The notes: generated by a model from the letters alone, not told the origin. Shown: positions 36,018 through 45,717, counted from the stretch's first letter. The stretch is DNA of 58,190 nucleotides from Pleurocapsa sp. PCC 7319 (GCF_000332195.1 NZ_KB235917.1:1-58190), one strand, 5' to 3'. Numbers and translations are program-made.

Positions 36018-36875
36018 GTCCGCTACCCCGAAAGCGATCGCGCTTACGGTCAGAATCTCGCTGCTACCTACATTACTACCCCCAACGGGCAGCAAGTACC
36101 CCTCAGTACCGTCGCTACTTTGAAGCGGGAATACGGGGCAACTCTAATCGAACACGTTAACGGCAAACGGGTAGTTTACGTTAATGGTTACTATCGTAAA
36201 TCCAGTCCTGCTTCGATGGATCTATCAATGGCGATCGCGATGCGTGCGGGAGAAGAGTTAGATTTTCCTCCAGGCTACGGTTTAGACTCTATGGGTGACA
36301 TGACCGATATGATGATTGAATTCGATCGCCTGCTTAAAGGTCTGATAGTTTCCATCATCTTGATTTACTTAATTCTAGTAATCCAATTTGGCTCGTTTAT
36401 TCAACCCCTAGTCATGATGCTTTCAATTCCCCTACAGTTAATTGGGGTATTTGGCGCATTATTACTGGCTCAACAAACCCTTTCATCCGTCTCTATTCTA
36501 GGAATTATTATTCTTTCTGGTATTTCCGTCTCTGCTGCCATTCTGTTACTAGAATTAATCCTTACCAAGCGAGAAGAAGGAGTACCCAGAGCCGAAGCCA
36601 TCCGCCAAGCTGCACCAGTACGACTTAAGGCAATCTCTATGACCACTTTGACAACTATGATTGTGATCGTGCGGTTGGCTTTTTATCCCGAAACTGGCAT
36701 GGATGCTTATTCTCCCATTGCCACAGTAGTTTTAGGCGGGCTGACTGTTTCCACCCTGCTGACTTTAATCGTAATTCCCATCGTTTATACCTTTGTTGAT
36801 GACATTACTCAGGGGTTGAAAGGGTTAGGTAGGAAGAAGAAACGTTCTTCTCGCAAACAACTTCCACAAGCATAG
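36018..36875 (+). pseudogene. RND efflux pump, C-terminal part (split by IS110)
   Basis: 286 codons continuing the pump from VRYPESDRAYGQ: second porter segment (QVPLSTVATLKREYG), then TM8-TM12 (IVSIILIYLILVIQFGSF, GALLLAQQ, ILGIIILSGISVSAAILL, VSTLLTLIVIPIVYTF). Joined to the N-terminal part it gives 1,060 residues, a normal RND length. The open frame also extends back into the IS110 element to 35910, but that part is not pump sequence. Confidence 0.84.
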
Positions 36876-36877
36876 TC

Positions 36878-36908
36878 TTGACTCTCTAGTTAGCTAGAGA
36901 GTTACAGT
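36878..36908 (+). promoter_or_regulatory. MerR-type promoter with 19-bp spacer and dyad operator
   Basis: TTGACT (36878-36883), exactly 19 bp, TACAGT (36903-36908). The spacer is filled by a perfect dyad, CTCTCTAG and CTAGAGAG around TTAG. An over-long spacer with a centred dyad is the hallmark of promoters that MerR-family proteins activate by DNA twisting; the sequence resembles operators of the PbrR/CadR/ZntR group. It precedes the MerR gene by 34 bp, so autoregulation is expected. Confidence 0.8.
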
Positions 36909-36941
36909 AAATAAAGATGGTTTAATGACATCCAGACAATC

Positions 36942-37376
36942 ATGAGCAAATCAACAAACCTTAAAATTGGCGAACTGGCAAAGCAAACAGGTCTAGCTGT
37001 GGGGACTTTACGCTACTATAGCGATATCGGACTTCTGCAACCAGTACAAAGAGGCGATAACGGCTATCGCTATTACAGTCAGAATGCCAGTAGGCAGGTA
37101 GAGTTTATTAAGAAAGCTCAGGCTATTGGCTTTACCCTCGAAGAAATCAAGACCATTCTCGATGTACGCGATCGCGGTGAGAAACCGTGTAATTTAGTGC
37201 AGGGCTTACTAGATAACAAGATCGAGCAGCTAGAGATTCAAATTAAGAAGATGAGCTTGTTCAAGCAGGAGTTAGAAGAATATCGCACAAGCTGGATTAA
37301 TAACCCCAATCGCGAATCTGACTCTCAAGAAGTATGTCCCCTAATTTCCAGCGTTACATTAGATACTACTGCTTAA
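36942..37376 (+). CDS. MerR-family heavy-metal-responsive regulator
   Basis: A 144-residue MerR protein: wHTH (KIGELAKQTGLAVGTLRYYS, GYRYYSQ), the FIKKAQAIGFTLEEIK helices, a long dimerisation helix, and cysteines in GEKPCNLVQ and EVCPLIS. The cysteine positions fit a divalent-metal sensor of the ZntR/CadR/PbrR type; I cannot say which metal. It lies directly after the broken pump gene behind a classic MerR promoter. Confidence 0.87.
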   Translation: MSKSTNLKIGELAKQTGLAVGTLRYYSDIGLLQPVQRGDNGYRYYSQNASRQVEFIKKAQAIGFTLEEIKTILDVRDRGEKPCNLVQGLLDNKIEQLEIQIKKMSLFKQELEEYRTSWINNPNRESDSQEVCPLISSVTLDTTA

Positions 37377-37425
37377 TCTTCAGTAAATTAATCGATATTT
37401 TGTAGTTATTAATTCAAGATAAATC

Positions 37426-37758
37426 ATGCGTTTTCAATCTTTAATTGCTCACAATGGAGTAGTCCATCAAAAATCTAATTCAGTCGAACAACCAAAACCA
37501 TCAACTACTGAAACAAAAACAGTTACAGAGCCAAACGCTGATTCTCAAAATGTCGCACCTGAAGACAATTCTTCATCTAAAAAGCAAATAGTCGAAACTC
37601 CTGAAAATAAAACAGAAAACTCAACCACGACAGAAATACAAACTACACAAAGTTTGACTTCTGCTACGTTGTTTCCAGGGTTTGGAGAATCTATTTTTAC
37701 TTTACTAATTGTTAGTCCATTTTTTCTATTTAGCTTTAAAAAATGGCTACATAGATAG
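37426..37758 (+). CDS. Thr/Glu-rich protein with C-terminal membrane helix
   Basis: A 110-residue protein: a low-complexity hydrophilic region (TETKTVTEP, TENSTTTEIQTTQS) and a final hydrophobic helix (FTLLIVSPFFLFSFKKW) followed by basic residues, resembling an extracytoplasmic segment with a C-terminal anchor or sorting signal (PGFGES then hydrophobic then KKW). No signal peptide is obvious. Function unknown. Confidence 0.6.
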   Translation: MRFQSLIAHNGVVHQKSNSVEQPKPSTTETKTVTEPNADSQNVAPEDNSSSKKQIVETPENKTENSTTTEIQTTQSLTSATLFPGFGESIFTLLIVSPFFLFSFKKWLHR

Positions 37759-37793
37759 GTTTCCCAAATTAAAACTTTGTCTATTTATTAAAA

Positions 37794-38354
37794 ATGAATA
37801 AAAGCATAATTAAATATCTTTTTATAGGAATTGCTATTTATCTAATCAGCGTCAACTCAGTTTCTGCTCAACAACACCAACATAGCGAACAACATAACAA
37901 TTTTCGTTCCCCTTACGTAGAGCAGTTAGACTCTCCCGTGCGTGGTTTGAGTTCTGAAGAAGTCGATAATCTGCTTAACGGCAGAGGTTCTGGCTATGCT
38001 CGGATGGCTGAACTTAACGGCTATCCTGGGCTGCGTCATGTTTTAGACTTAAGTTCTGAACTAAAGCTGTCTGCTCAACAGGAAACAGACATACAAGTAG
38101 CCTTCGAGCAGATGCAGTCTCAAGCCAAAACTATCGGCAAAACTATAGTCAGTAAAGAACAAGAACTTGGCAAGTCATTTGCTTCGGGAAAAATTACCAA
38201 TACCGAACTAGAAAAACAAACTGAGGAATTGGCAACACTCTACGGAGAACTAAGAAATACTCACTTACAAGCGCACTTGAAAATCAACCCGATTTTATCT
38301 ACCGAGCAGATTAAAAAATACAATCAACTGCGAGGATATGAAATAGCAAACTGA
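37794..38354 (+). CDS. Periplasmic CpxP/Spy-like protein
   Basis: A 186-residue protein with a signal peptide (ending SVSAQQ), a His/Gln-rich mature start (QHQHSEQHN) and a helical body with LSSELKLSAQQETDIQVAFEQM, matching the LTxxQ-like pattern of Spy/CpxP/ZraP-type metal-binding chaperones. The His-rich start could bind metal. Placed in the metal-resistance locus after the MerR gene. Confidence 0.72.
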   Translation: MNKSIIKYLFIGIAIYLISVNSVSAQQHQHSEQHNNFRSPYVEQLDSPVRGLSSEEVDNLLNGRGSGYARMAELNGYPGLRHVLDLSSELKLSAQQETDIQVAFEQMQSQAKTIGKTIVSKEQELGKSFASGKITNTELEKQTEELATLYGELRNTHLQAHLKINPILSTEQIKKYNQLRGYEIAN

Positions 38355-38384
38355 GACTAACTGACAATAGGTAAATATTTTCTT

Positions 38385-38681
38385 ATGGCAATTAATAAAG
38401 CTCGTTTGCGTCACCTACATTATATTTTCGCCCCAATTATGTTTTTGCCAATATTCTTAACGGCAATTACAGGTTTGCTATTTCAAGTAGCAGTAATTAC
38501 AGGTAAAGGAGAAGACTTTCTCTGGCTTTTGGAATTACATCGAGGCAAATTTGGCATTATCGATCTAGAGCTTATTTATCCTCTAATTAACGCTTTTGGT
38601 GTTCTATTTATAGCTATTACTGGAATCATAATGTGGCTGCAAATTAACAAGAAAGTCAAAAGACTGCACAAACAACAATAA
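38385..38681 (+). CDS. Small two-helix membrane protein, PepSY-TM-like
   Basis: A 98-residue protein with two transmembrane segments (IFAPIMFLPIFLTAITGLLFQV and LINAFGVLFIAITGIIMWL), a LRHLHYIFAP start and basic C-terminus. The pattern with His near the first helix and a TGLLF/TGIIMW pair resembles the ends of PepSY-associated TM proteins. It follows the CpxP-like gene by 30 bp. Confidence 0.65.
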   Translation: MAINKARLRHLHYIFAPIMFLPIFLTAITGLLFQVAVITGKGEDFLWLLELHRGKFGIIDLELIYPLINAFGVLFIAITGIIMWLQINKKVKRLHKQQ

Positions 38682-38936
38682 ATTTTGTTTGTTGAAGTAG
38701 CTTTTTTGTTGCTTAACTACTATATATTTCGATCTTGATAAGTGTTCAACAAAACGTCCGTATTAATAGACTCTGTACTAGCTGTTGCAGTACAATAATA
38801 AGCAGACTCTAAAACTGCGATCGTTTCTAACATTTCTAATTTTTCATTTTTCAGATTTTGTTCATTATTGTGGTTTAGGCAATCAAAGTCTAAAATACTG
38901 TCTTGTAGATGAGATAAATAAACTAAACCGAAAATA

Positions 38937-39530
38937 ATGCTGCTTGGCTATGCCCGTGTTAGTACAAATGACCAAAATTTAGATTTACAACTCGACGCTC
39001 TGCGTTCGCATGGATGCGAACGTTTTTTTTCGGATGTTGTTAGCGGAGCAAAAGCAAATCGTCCTGGTTTGGATGAAATGTTAAAAAATGCTCGCGAAGA
39101 TGATGTGATTGTAATTTGGAAATTAGATCGTCTGGGGCGATCGCTCAAGCATCTGGTTGAATTGGTAGCTGAGTTAAATGAACGTAAGATTGGGTTACAA
39201 AGTCTGAATGACCCCATTGATACTACTACCGCTCAAGGCAGACTGGTGTTCAATATCTTTGCATCCCTGGCAGAATTCGAGCGGGAGATAATTAGAGAGC
39301 GGACTAATGCGGGATTAGCTGCTGCTAGAGCTAGGGGTAGAAAAGGAGGCAGAAAACCAGGACTATCGGAGGAAGCACAAAGGAAAGCAAGAATTGCCGA
39401 GTCATATTACAAAGAGGGAATGCCAGTTAACCAGATTTCTAAGGACTTGAATATTTCCAAAGCCACTCTCTATAAATATTTGCGGTATCGTAAGGTGGAG
39501 ATTAGCCAGTATCAAAAACAAACGTCTTAA
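38937..39530 (+). CDS. Serine recombinase of the resolvase/invertase family
   Basis: A 197-residue small serine recombinase: catalytic Ser in GYARVSTNDQ, LDRLGRSLKHL, and FNIFASLAEFEREIIRERTNAGL, then a C-terminal HTH (AESYYKEGMPVNQISKDLNIS). Full length, so functional in principle. Such enzymes resolve plasmid multimers or Tn3-type cointegrates. I did not find an evident res site; the 255 bp upstream (38682-38936) would be the place. Confidence 0.9.
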   Translation: MLLGYARVSTNDQNLDLQLDALRSHGCERFFSDVVSGAKANRPGLDEMLKNAREDDVIVIWKLDRLGRSLKHLVELVAELNERKIGLQSLNDPIDTTTAQGRLVFNIFASLAEFEREIIRERTNAGLAAARARGRKGGRKPGLSEEAQRKARIAESYYKEGMPVNQISKDLNISKATLYKYLRYRKVEISQYQKQTS

Positions 39531-39544
39531 GGTACTGACTAAAT

Positions 39545-39567
39545 TTGTGCAACAAGCTGCTGCACAA
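39545..39567. promoter_or_regulatory. Palindrome upstream of the DUF1016 nuclease gene
   Basis: TTGTGCA (39545-39551) and TGCACAA (39561-39567) flank an AGCT centre. A closely related palindrome with perfect 8-bp arms, GTGCAACA and TGTTGCAC, occurs inside the nuclease gene at 39918-39936. Candidate operator for the XRE protein encoded downstream. Confidence 0.45.
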
Positions 39568-39623
39568 TTAGAATAAAACGCTTAGAGCTATGATTTTACA
39601 ACTAACCAAGGGCTAACCAGTAC

Positions 39624-40679
39624 GTGACTAATACACCAGTTCCCGATAATTACGATAACTTTCTGCGCTCCCTTAAAGAGCGTATCCGCACCGCTCAGGT
39701 TCGGGCAGCTTTAGCAGTTAACAAAGAACTGGTGCTGCTCTACTGGCAGATTGGCAAGGAAATTTTAGAAAGACAATCGCAAGAGGGATGGGGAGCTAAA
39801 GTTATTGGTAGGCTGGCAAAAGACCTCAAAGCTGAATTTCCTGAGATGAAGGGGTTTTCTAGCCGTAATATCAATTATATGCGAGCATTTGCCGATACTT
39901 ATCCCGACGAGCAAATAGTGCAACAGCTTGTTGCACAAATTCCTTGGGGTCATAATGTCCGCATATTGGACTCGGTTAAGAGTCAAGATGAGCGGATCTG
40001 GTATATCCAACAAACTATTGAGAATGGCTGGAGTCGGGCAGTCATGGAACATCAAATTGAAACTAAACTATATCAGCGACAAGGAAAAGCAATTACCAAC
40101 TTCGACCAAGCTTTACCTCAACCCCAGTCAGAGTTAGCACAACAAATCCTCAAGTCTCCGTACAACTTTGATTTCTTGAGTTTGGGCAAAGAAGCACAAG
40201 AGAGAGATTTAGAACGTGCCTTGATTGCTCATATGCGAGATTTTCTTCTGGAGTTAGGGGTTGGGTTTTCCTTTGTCGGCAGTCAGTATGCACTGAAGGT
40301 AGCGGAACAGGAATTTAGAATTGACCTGTTGTTCTATCATCTCAAACTCAGGTGTTTTATCGTTATCGATCTGAAGATGGGCAAGTTTGAACCAGCTTAT
40401 TCAGGACAGATTAACTTTTACGTCAATGCAGTAGATGACTTGTTGAGACATCCTGATGACCAGCCGACAATTGGTCTAGTGCTTTGTAAGTCAAAAGAAA
40501 ATACTATTGTTGAATACTCTCTACGCGGTATTAGTACCCCAATAGGGGTTTCTACTCACAGTATCGAACAGCTTCCAGAGCAGTTACAGGAGAGTTTACC
40601 AACGGTGGAACGGTTACAGCAGGAATTGAACGAAGCAGCAGCAGAGATTGAAGCCAAGTCATCAAATTCCGAAGAATAG
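39624..40679 (+). CDS. YhcG/DUF1016 PD-(D/E)XK nuclease
   Basis: A 351-residue protein with GTG start. N-terminal DUF1016_N domain (NKELVLLYWQIGKEI, GFSSRNINYMRAF, QIPWGHNV) and C-terminal PD-(D/E)XK domain: EFRIDLLFYHLKLRCFIVIDLK, QINFYVNAVDDL, IGLVLCKSKEN. The family is widespread on mobile elements and in defence neighbourhoods and has been proposed to cut or process DNA. The next gene (XRE) follows after 11 bp, so the two form an operon. Confidence 0.88.
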   Translation: MTNTPVPDNYDNFLRSLKERIRTAQVRAALAVNKELVLLYWQIGKEILERQSQEGWGAKVIGRLAKDLKAEFPEMKGFSSRNINYMRAFADTYPDEQIVQQLVAQIPWGHNVRILDSVKSQDERIWYIQQTIENGWSRAVMEHQIETKLYQRQGKAITNFDQALPQPQSELAQQILKSPYNFDFLSLGKEAQERDLERALIAHMRDFLLELGVGFSFVGSQYALKVAEQEFRIDLLFYHLKLRCFIVIDLKMGKFEPAYSGQINFYVNAVDDLLRHPDDQPTIGLVLCKSKENTIVEYSLRGISTPIGVSTHSIEQLPEQLQESLPTVERLQQELNEAAAEIEAKSSNSEE

Positions 40680-40690
40680 GAGGTAGCAGC

Positions 40691-41014
40691 ATGATAGAGG
40701 TCAATCAAAGAGAAGAAAGCAGTGGTAATGTTTTTGCCGATTTAAACATTCCAAAGCCATCGCTTTATCTGGCTAAAGCACAATTAGCCCATCAGATTTG
40801 TGAGATAGTTCGGGAGCGAAACTTATCTCAAGTTGAAACTGCTGAGATACTAGGCATCGATCGCGCTCAAGTGTTAGCTCTGACTAAAGGTAATCTAGAT
40901 GGGTTTAACTGCGATCGCCTGTTTATGTTTTTAAATTTGTTAGGTCTCGATATTAAAATTACAGTCCGTCCCCACACTGACTCAAATCGAGAAGCAGAGA
41001 TTAGAGTTTGCTAA
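40691..41014 (+). CDS. HigA-like XRE protein paired with DUF1016 nuclease
   Basis: A 107-residue XRE protein, paralogue of the antitoxin at 7-336 (shared SSGNVFADLN, an SQVETAEILGIDRAQVLALT-type helix-turn-helix, and a final FLNLLGLDIKI segment). A strong ribosome binding site (AGGAGG) precedes the ATG. No HigB/Gp49 toxin gene is adjacent; instead its partner is the DUF1016 nuclease, which it may restrain or regulate. Confidence 0.82.
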   Translation: MIEVNQREESSGNVFADLNIPKPSLYLAKAQLAHQICEIVRERNLSQVETAEILGIDRAQVLALTKGNLDGFNCDRLFMFLNLLGLDIKITVRPHTDSNREAEIRVC

Positions 41015-41115
41015 GGAATGGTTATTGCTAAATCAAAAAGCACTTTTGGAAAAAATAAATTATAATCTTCAGTTTAGAAAGATATTGAGTGTTTGACTGA
41101 AAATTATCGATATTT

Positions 41116-41883
41116 ATGGAAGATATCACTGGTATTGGAAAACTAGCAGAGCAGCTACCAGAGTTAACAAAAGAATTGAGAGAAATAATTGTCAAAATTG
41201 TAGAACCAGGAGCAGAAGAATTAGGCTTAATATTCGGTGACTATTTTAGAAGAGTTAGAACTATAAATTTAATCAAAGGTCTGAAAAAGACGCAAAGAAT
41301 ATTAGGCAGATCTAATCTACCAGCGCAATCGTTTCAAACTAAAGTTGTACTCCCCATTTTGGAGGGTATGTCTCAAGAAAACAATGAAAATTTACAGGAT
41401 AAATGGGCTAGATTACTTGCTTCTGAGATATCTGGTGTTAGCATTCGTCCGAGATATGTTCAGATTTTATCAGCATTGACACCCTTAGATGCAAGTGTAT
41501 TAGACACCATTTATCATAATGATTCTGAAGCTATTGTTCATCGAACAGAACCAGTGGCAGAGTTCTATAAATTAGAAATTTTAGAAAGAGACATTGAAGA
41601 AGATTCAATAGCAGTTCCTTATATCAGAAAAAGAGGAGCGAAGAAGTTTAGGAAAGTAAGTAAAATATATAATGCTAGTCAGGTTTTTTCTGTATGCAAA
41701 TCTGTTCATATATCTGAATGTATAGATGCTCTTTTAGAGCAGTCTTTGTGTACAAAGGCGGAGTCAATTTTTTGTGCAGAGATGATTAATGGAAAACCAC
41801 ACGTTACAGAATATTCGGCATATTTAGTTACTTTGAGAACCTTAACCCGTAATTTTATGCGTGCTGTGAATTTCTCCTCTTAA
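41116..41883 (+). CDS. DUF4393 (Abi-alpha) abortive-infection-like protein
   Basis: A 255-residue protein. The segment LPAQSFQTKVVLPILEGMSQ then NLQDKWARLLASEIS, preceded by a GAEELGLIFGDYFRRVR helix, matches the DUF4393/Abi-alpha pattern as I remember it. Family members are annotated as abortive-infection proteins in Lactococcus and are common on mobile elements. It follows the nuclease-XRE operon by 101 bp. Confidence 0.76.
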   Translation: MEDITGIGKLAEQLPELTKELREIIVKIVEPGAEELGLIFGDYFRRVRTINLIKGLKKTQRILGRSNLPAQSFQTKVVLPILEGMSQENNENLQDKWARLLASEISGVSIRPRYVQILSALTPLDASVLDTIYHNDSEAIVHRTEPVAEFYKLEILERDIEEDSIAVPYIRKRGAKKFRKVSKIYNASQVFSVCKSVHISECIDALLEQSLCTKAESIFCAEMINGKPHVTEYSAYLVTLRTLTRNFMRAVNFSS

Positions 41884-41923
41884 TTTTATATTTAATAGTT
41901 GATGTCAGGTTTTTCTGATGTAT

Positions 41924-42149
41924 TTACTGAGGGCGATTTGCAAGATCATTAGCTATATTTTCACACAAAGTATTAGCTCCTTCAACATCTTTAGAGTGTA
42001 AATATTCTAATATTCTTTTTAAATCATTTAATCTTGATTGTTTGCCGAAAAACCATGAGCGTTCTGACTCCCATGAATTGGCTAAAGTTTTAACTAAAAG
42101 TATCCCCTCTCCAGACCATAATTTATCCAAAATAGTTAAATCTTTGGAT
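41924..42149 (-). pseudogene. C-terminal fragment of the giant NTPase
   Basis: About 72 codons, including LDKLWSGEGILLVKTLANSW and a final NIANDLANRPQ before a natural stop. It starts at the right border of the 9-bp direct repeat left of the ISAs1-like element. An apparent start codon at 42130 is not a gene start; the frame continues that of the middle fragment. Confidence 0.7.
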
Positions 42150-42207
42150 CAGGGCTATTTCATTCTAGGTGATATTGTAATTGTGGTAGTGTAAATAAAC
42201 TAGAAAA

Positions 42208-42759
42208 GTGAGTGAAATAGCGATAATAGAAGCATTCTCTCGAATGCCAGATCGTAGAAGAAAACAGGGAACAAGGCATTCATTACAATTATGTTTGGCT
42301 CTGTTTACACTGGGGGTGACAGCAGGCAACCAAGGCTTTCTTGCGCTCGGAGATTGGCTAAAATCGTACAGTGAAGAATTAAAAGAGTTATTTGAAGTCA
42401 GAAGAATCCCTTCTTACAGCACAATTAGGAGAGCATTATTAAATTTGGATTACGAGGAGTATTCAGCTAGATTAGCAAGTTTTTTTGAAATCAAACCGTT
42501 AGCAGGTGAGACTTTGGCATTGGACGGAAAAGTGTTAAAAGGCTCATACTTACTTTCGTCAGACAACCCTCATTGTGAGCCACACAAGGCAATCACATTA
42601 GTTACGGCTTACCTAGTTGAAAGAGGACTAATCCTAAGACCAGAAAAAGTTAAAAACAAGAGTAATGAAATTACCGCAATACCCAAATTTATTGAGGCTT
42701 TAGCCGTTGAAGGGGTAGTTTTTGCATTTGATGCAATCAATACACAAAAAAACTATTGA
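42208..42759 (+). pseudogene. ISAs1-family transposase, N-terminal part
   Basis: 183 codons of an ISAs1/H-repeat-type transposase: MPDRRRKQGTRHSLQL, IPSYSTIRRALLNLD, ALDGKVLKGSY and FAFDAINTQK. The frame closes just after a run of A; the rest continues in the +1 frame at 42722-43291. Family members are normally one ORF, so one extra A in the run is the likely cause. Confidence 0.78.
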
Positions 42760-43291
42760 AACAATTATCAATAGCGGAAATCACTATCTTGCTGCTGTCA
42801 AAGGAAATCAACCCAAACTAGATCAAGCTGTAAAAACGAAATTTGTCGAACATGACAGTTTTTACAATATTTTTAAAGGTCACGGAAGAATCGAAAAACG
42901 CAGAGTTAGTACTGCTTACTTAGATTTGAAGTTGCCTAAATGGTCGAGTATTAAAACGCTCATTAAAGTAGAATCAGAACGCCAACTCAAGTATAAAACG
43001 GAGTTTAGTACCAGATACTATATCTCTGATTTGACCGAATCAGCCTTCGAGTTTTATCAAAGAATTCGTGGTTATTGGGGTGTAGAAAATAAAGTTCACT
43101 ATGTTCGCGATGTTACTCAAGGAGAAGACAAATCTAGAATTCGTACCTTACCATTACCTCAGATTTTAGCGATCGCACGTAACTTAGCTCTCAATTTATA
43201 TCGAGATTCTGGATTTGACAATATGGCTCAGGCACAACGTAAATGCCAATTCAGTTTAAAACAGATTGCTTCTCTTTTTAGAATGAAATAG
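42722..43291 (+). pseudogene. ISAs1-family transposase, C-terminal part
   Basis: Continues the transposase: TIETIINSGNHYLAAVKGNQ, YYISDLTESAFEFYQRIRGY, WGVENKVHYVRDVTQGEDKS, and a C-terminal ARNLALNLYR. The overlap with the first frame is the A-run near 42750. Together the two parts cover the full family length of about 360 residues. Confidence 0.78.
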
Positions 43292-43296
43292 CCCTG

Positions 43297-45121
43297 TCTT
43301 TGGATAGCTTTTTAAATAAAGTTTTTCTGAAAGATTCATACCCTAGACTACTTCCTATTGAAAACACTTTTCTTCTTGAAGCATGATAAGAAAGTATTGA
43401 AGCATCAAAACGATTAAAAAACTTAGTTAATAGCTGGTCTACTCGATTATTATCTTCGACTTTTATCTGAAAAACTCTAGTTAAAAGTTCTATTAACTCT
43501 TCCCAGCTTCGCTCTATGTCTCCCAATATAGTAAGCTCTGATTCACTATAACTGCGATAACTAGAAAGGAAATCACCAATGGTATATGCTATATCCTTTA
43601 TATGTTTATCTATATCTGTTTCTATTACATCGATCTTAAGCACTCCTATTCGGAGTTTATATATGATGTTATCAACTAGAATAAAATCTCTTAGATTTAG
43701 TTTGTCAATTTGAGAAAATATCCGATTAATTCGAGAAGACATTATTTGAGTTGATGACCCAATAAGCAAAGATATTAAAGTTTCTTGTGCTGGGTAAATT
43801 ATTTTGTTTCCATAGTCATATTCCCTGTCTTTTTCTTCTCGTAAATATTTGCAATGTTCGTATAATCTAACTCGTTCATATAACAAAGCTGACAAGACAT
43901 TTTCTCTAGCTTCAATAATTATATCTGGTGAGTTTTTGTTGCTAGATTCAGCATTTATCACGGGAGCATATGCTGCGATCGCAAAACTCCAATCAATATT
44001 GTTTTTCAAATATTTGGGAAGTTCTTGGTAAAAAGGTTCAAGATTATCAGGAGTCCAACTGAAGATATCTGTAATATGTATTTCTGGAAGTAAATCGTCA
44101 GTAAATTGCTGCTCTAATGTATCCCAGGCTCTGTTAATTTCCATATCGCAGTTAGCATCGGACAAAGAACGAGTTAGACAGATCAATCGTGAGATGAGTG
44201 GAATAGCCTGAATTATTCTTTGACAAATTAGACTAGAAACTTCCCACTCCTCAAGCAAAGAAGCCATAAAAATACTAGTATTTTTATCTCTTACTCCAAT
44301 CAGACAGCGAAAAATAGTATTAGAATTGCTATTTATATTTTCAGTTTTTATCAGCAGCCTTGGTGCTGCATTAGCCATAAATGCAGAAGCATCTAAATCA
44401 TAATTTTGACAGCGTTCATGGTAGTGTAAAGACACTGGAAAATCTAATAGAGTTTCGGTTACAACTTTGTATATTTCGTCTAAATTCTCATTTTCAACAT
44501 CAGAATAAAACTTCAAAACCAGAGCTAATGCTGCCCAAAGAGTATCGAAAAACTTTTCCTCATCTAAGTTTTCTTTCAACTCGCTAAGTTCTTTTTCATT
44601 TGTCAGAAAGTTGACTAGTTCTTCTTTTGGGATTTCTTCTATAGATAATTTTCCTTCTAAAATCTGCCTACACTTAACGGCAAAGCCCATTTGAAATAGT
44701 TGATACCGTGCTGCTTTCGCTTCTGCTTCTGCTTTTGGATCTTCAGGCAAAGTTCCAATAAAGCGAAAATAAGTATGTCCTTTCTTGTTTTGCTCTTCTT
44801 GCCAGTTAGTTAGCTCAAATTGTTGCCTAAATTTGCGAGCATAATATTGATTACATTCGGGAATGAGATTTAGCTGATAGTTATCCCAATCCTTTAGAAT
44901 TAAATCAATTATTTTAGTCTCAAATACTTCATTTAGAAGCAAGTGAAGTGCTATTGAGCTGAGAGAGGTGTTTCGATGAGGCATTCGATGAAAGTCAAGA
45001 AGCTCTTGATATTCTTTTTCAGGCAAGCAGCTATATGCTCTTACATCATCAAAACCAAAATTTTGACCATGATCTCTTTGCTCATATTCATACCAGGTTA
45101 ATAGCTGCAAAGACGATATTA
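43297..45121 (-). pseudogene. Middle fragment of the giant NTPase
   Basis: About 607 codons of helical repeat protein (for example LLTWYEYEQRDHGQNFGFDD, then repeated helices rich in Leu/Ile/Glu). It has no start codon with a ribosome binding site; the first possible start is a TTG at 45110. Its frame joins that of the N-terminal piece after removal of the IS630-like element with one copy of TATTA, and that of the C-terminal piece after removal of the ISAs1-like element. No catalytic motif is visible; in Avs-type proteins this region senses phage proteins. Confidence 0.7.
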
Positions 45122-45180
45122 TATGAAGTCCGCTTAATTAGTTCTAAAATTAATTGAAGCTATCAATATGACATAAATCA

Positions 45181-45717
45181 ATGCCCAGCTCCCTCAAATT
45201 AAAATCTCATCTGAGTTTAGAAGAACTAAAACAACGTTATCGAAACAGTTGTGACTCAGTAGAACGTTCTCATTATCAAATCATATGGCTTTTAGCTAGT
45301 GGCAAGACTGTAGCAGAAGTAAGTAGTATTACCAACTATAGTACAAAATGGATTTATAAGTTAGCTAGTCGCTATAACCATTTAGGAGAGGAAGGGTTAG
45401 GCGATCGCCGACATCAAAATCAGGGGAATAAACCTTTGCTAGATGATGTGCAGTTAGCTCATTTGTGGCAAAGATTACAAACCCCACCAGTAGATGGAGG
45501 TTTATGGAATAGTCGTAAAGTGGCAGACTGGATGTCGGAGCTTTTAGAACGTCCCGTGAGTAAACAAAGGGGATGGGAATATCTTAGAGGGTACGAACTC
45601 AGACTCAAACAACCGAGACCAGCTCATACTGAATCAGACCCTTTTGAGCAAGAAAAATGGAAAAAAAACTTCAAAACAGATATCAAAAACTATGCCGAGA
45701 TAATCCCCAGGCCATAG
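45181..45717 (+). CDS. IS630-family transposase, ORF A (helix-turn-helix part)
   Basis: 178 residues: N-terminal HTH (LASGKTVAEVSSITNYSTKWIYKL), a linker (LGDRRHQNQGN), and a second wHTH (DGGLWNSRKVADWMSELLERPV). It runs into a run of eight A near 45658-45670, where a -1 frameshift would fuse it to ORF B. Confidence 0.85.
   Translation: MPSSLKLKSHLSLEELKQRYRNSCDSVERSHYQIIWLLASGKTVAEVSSITNYSTKWIYKLASRYNHLGEEGLGDRRHQNQGNKPLLDDVQLAHLWQRLQTPPVDGGLWNSRKVADWMSELLERPVSKQRGWEYLRGYELRLKQPRPAHTESDPFEQEKWKKNFKTDIKNYAEIIPRP

Larger units (their letters stand above)
42150..43296 (+). mobile_element. ISAs1-like insertion sequence
   Basis: A 1,147-bp element with inverted ends CAGGGCTATTTCATTCTA (left) and AGAATGAAATAGCCCTG (right) and a perfect 9-bp direct repeat TCTTTGGAT at 42141-42149 and 43297-43305. 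It interrupts the giant NTPase gene. The intact target duplication shows a simple, fairly recent insertion. Confidence 0.88.

Noticed and set aside
38682-38936. res site for the serine recombinase
   Set aside because: No set of inverted sub-sites could be recognised by eye.
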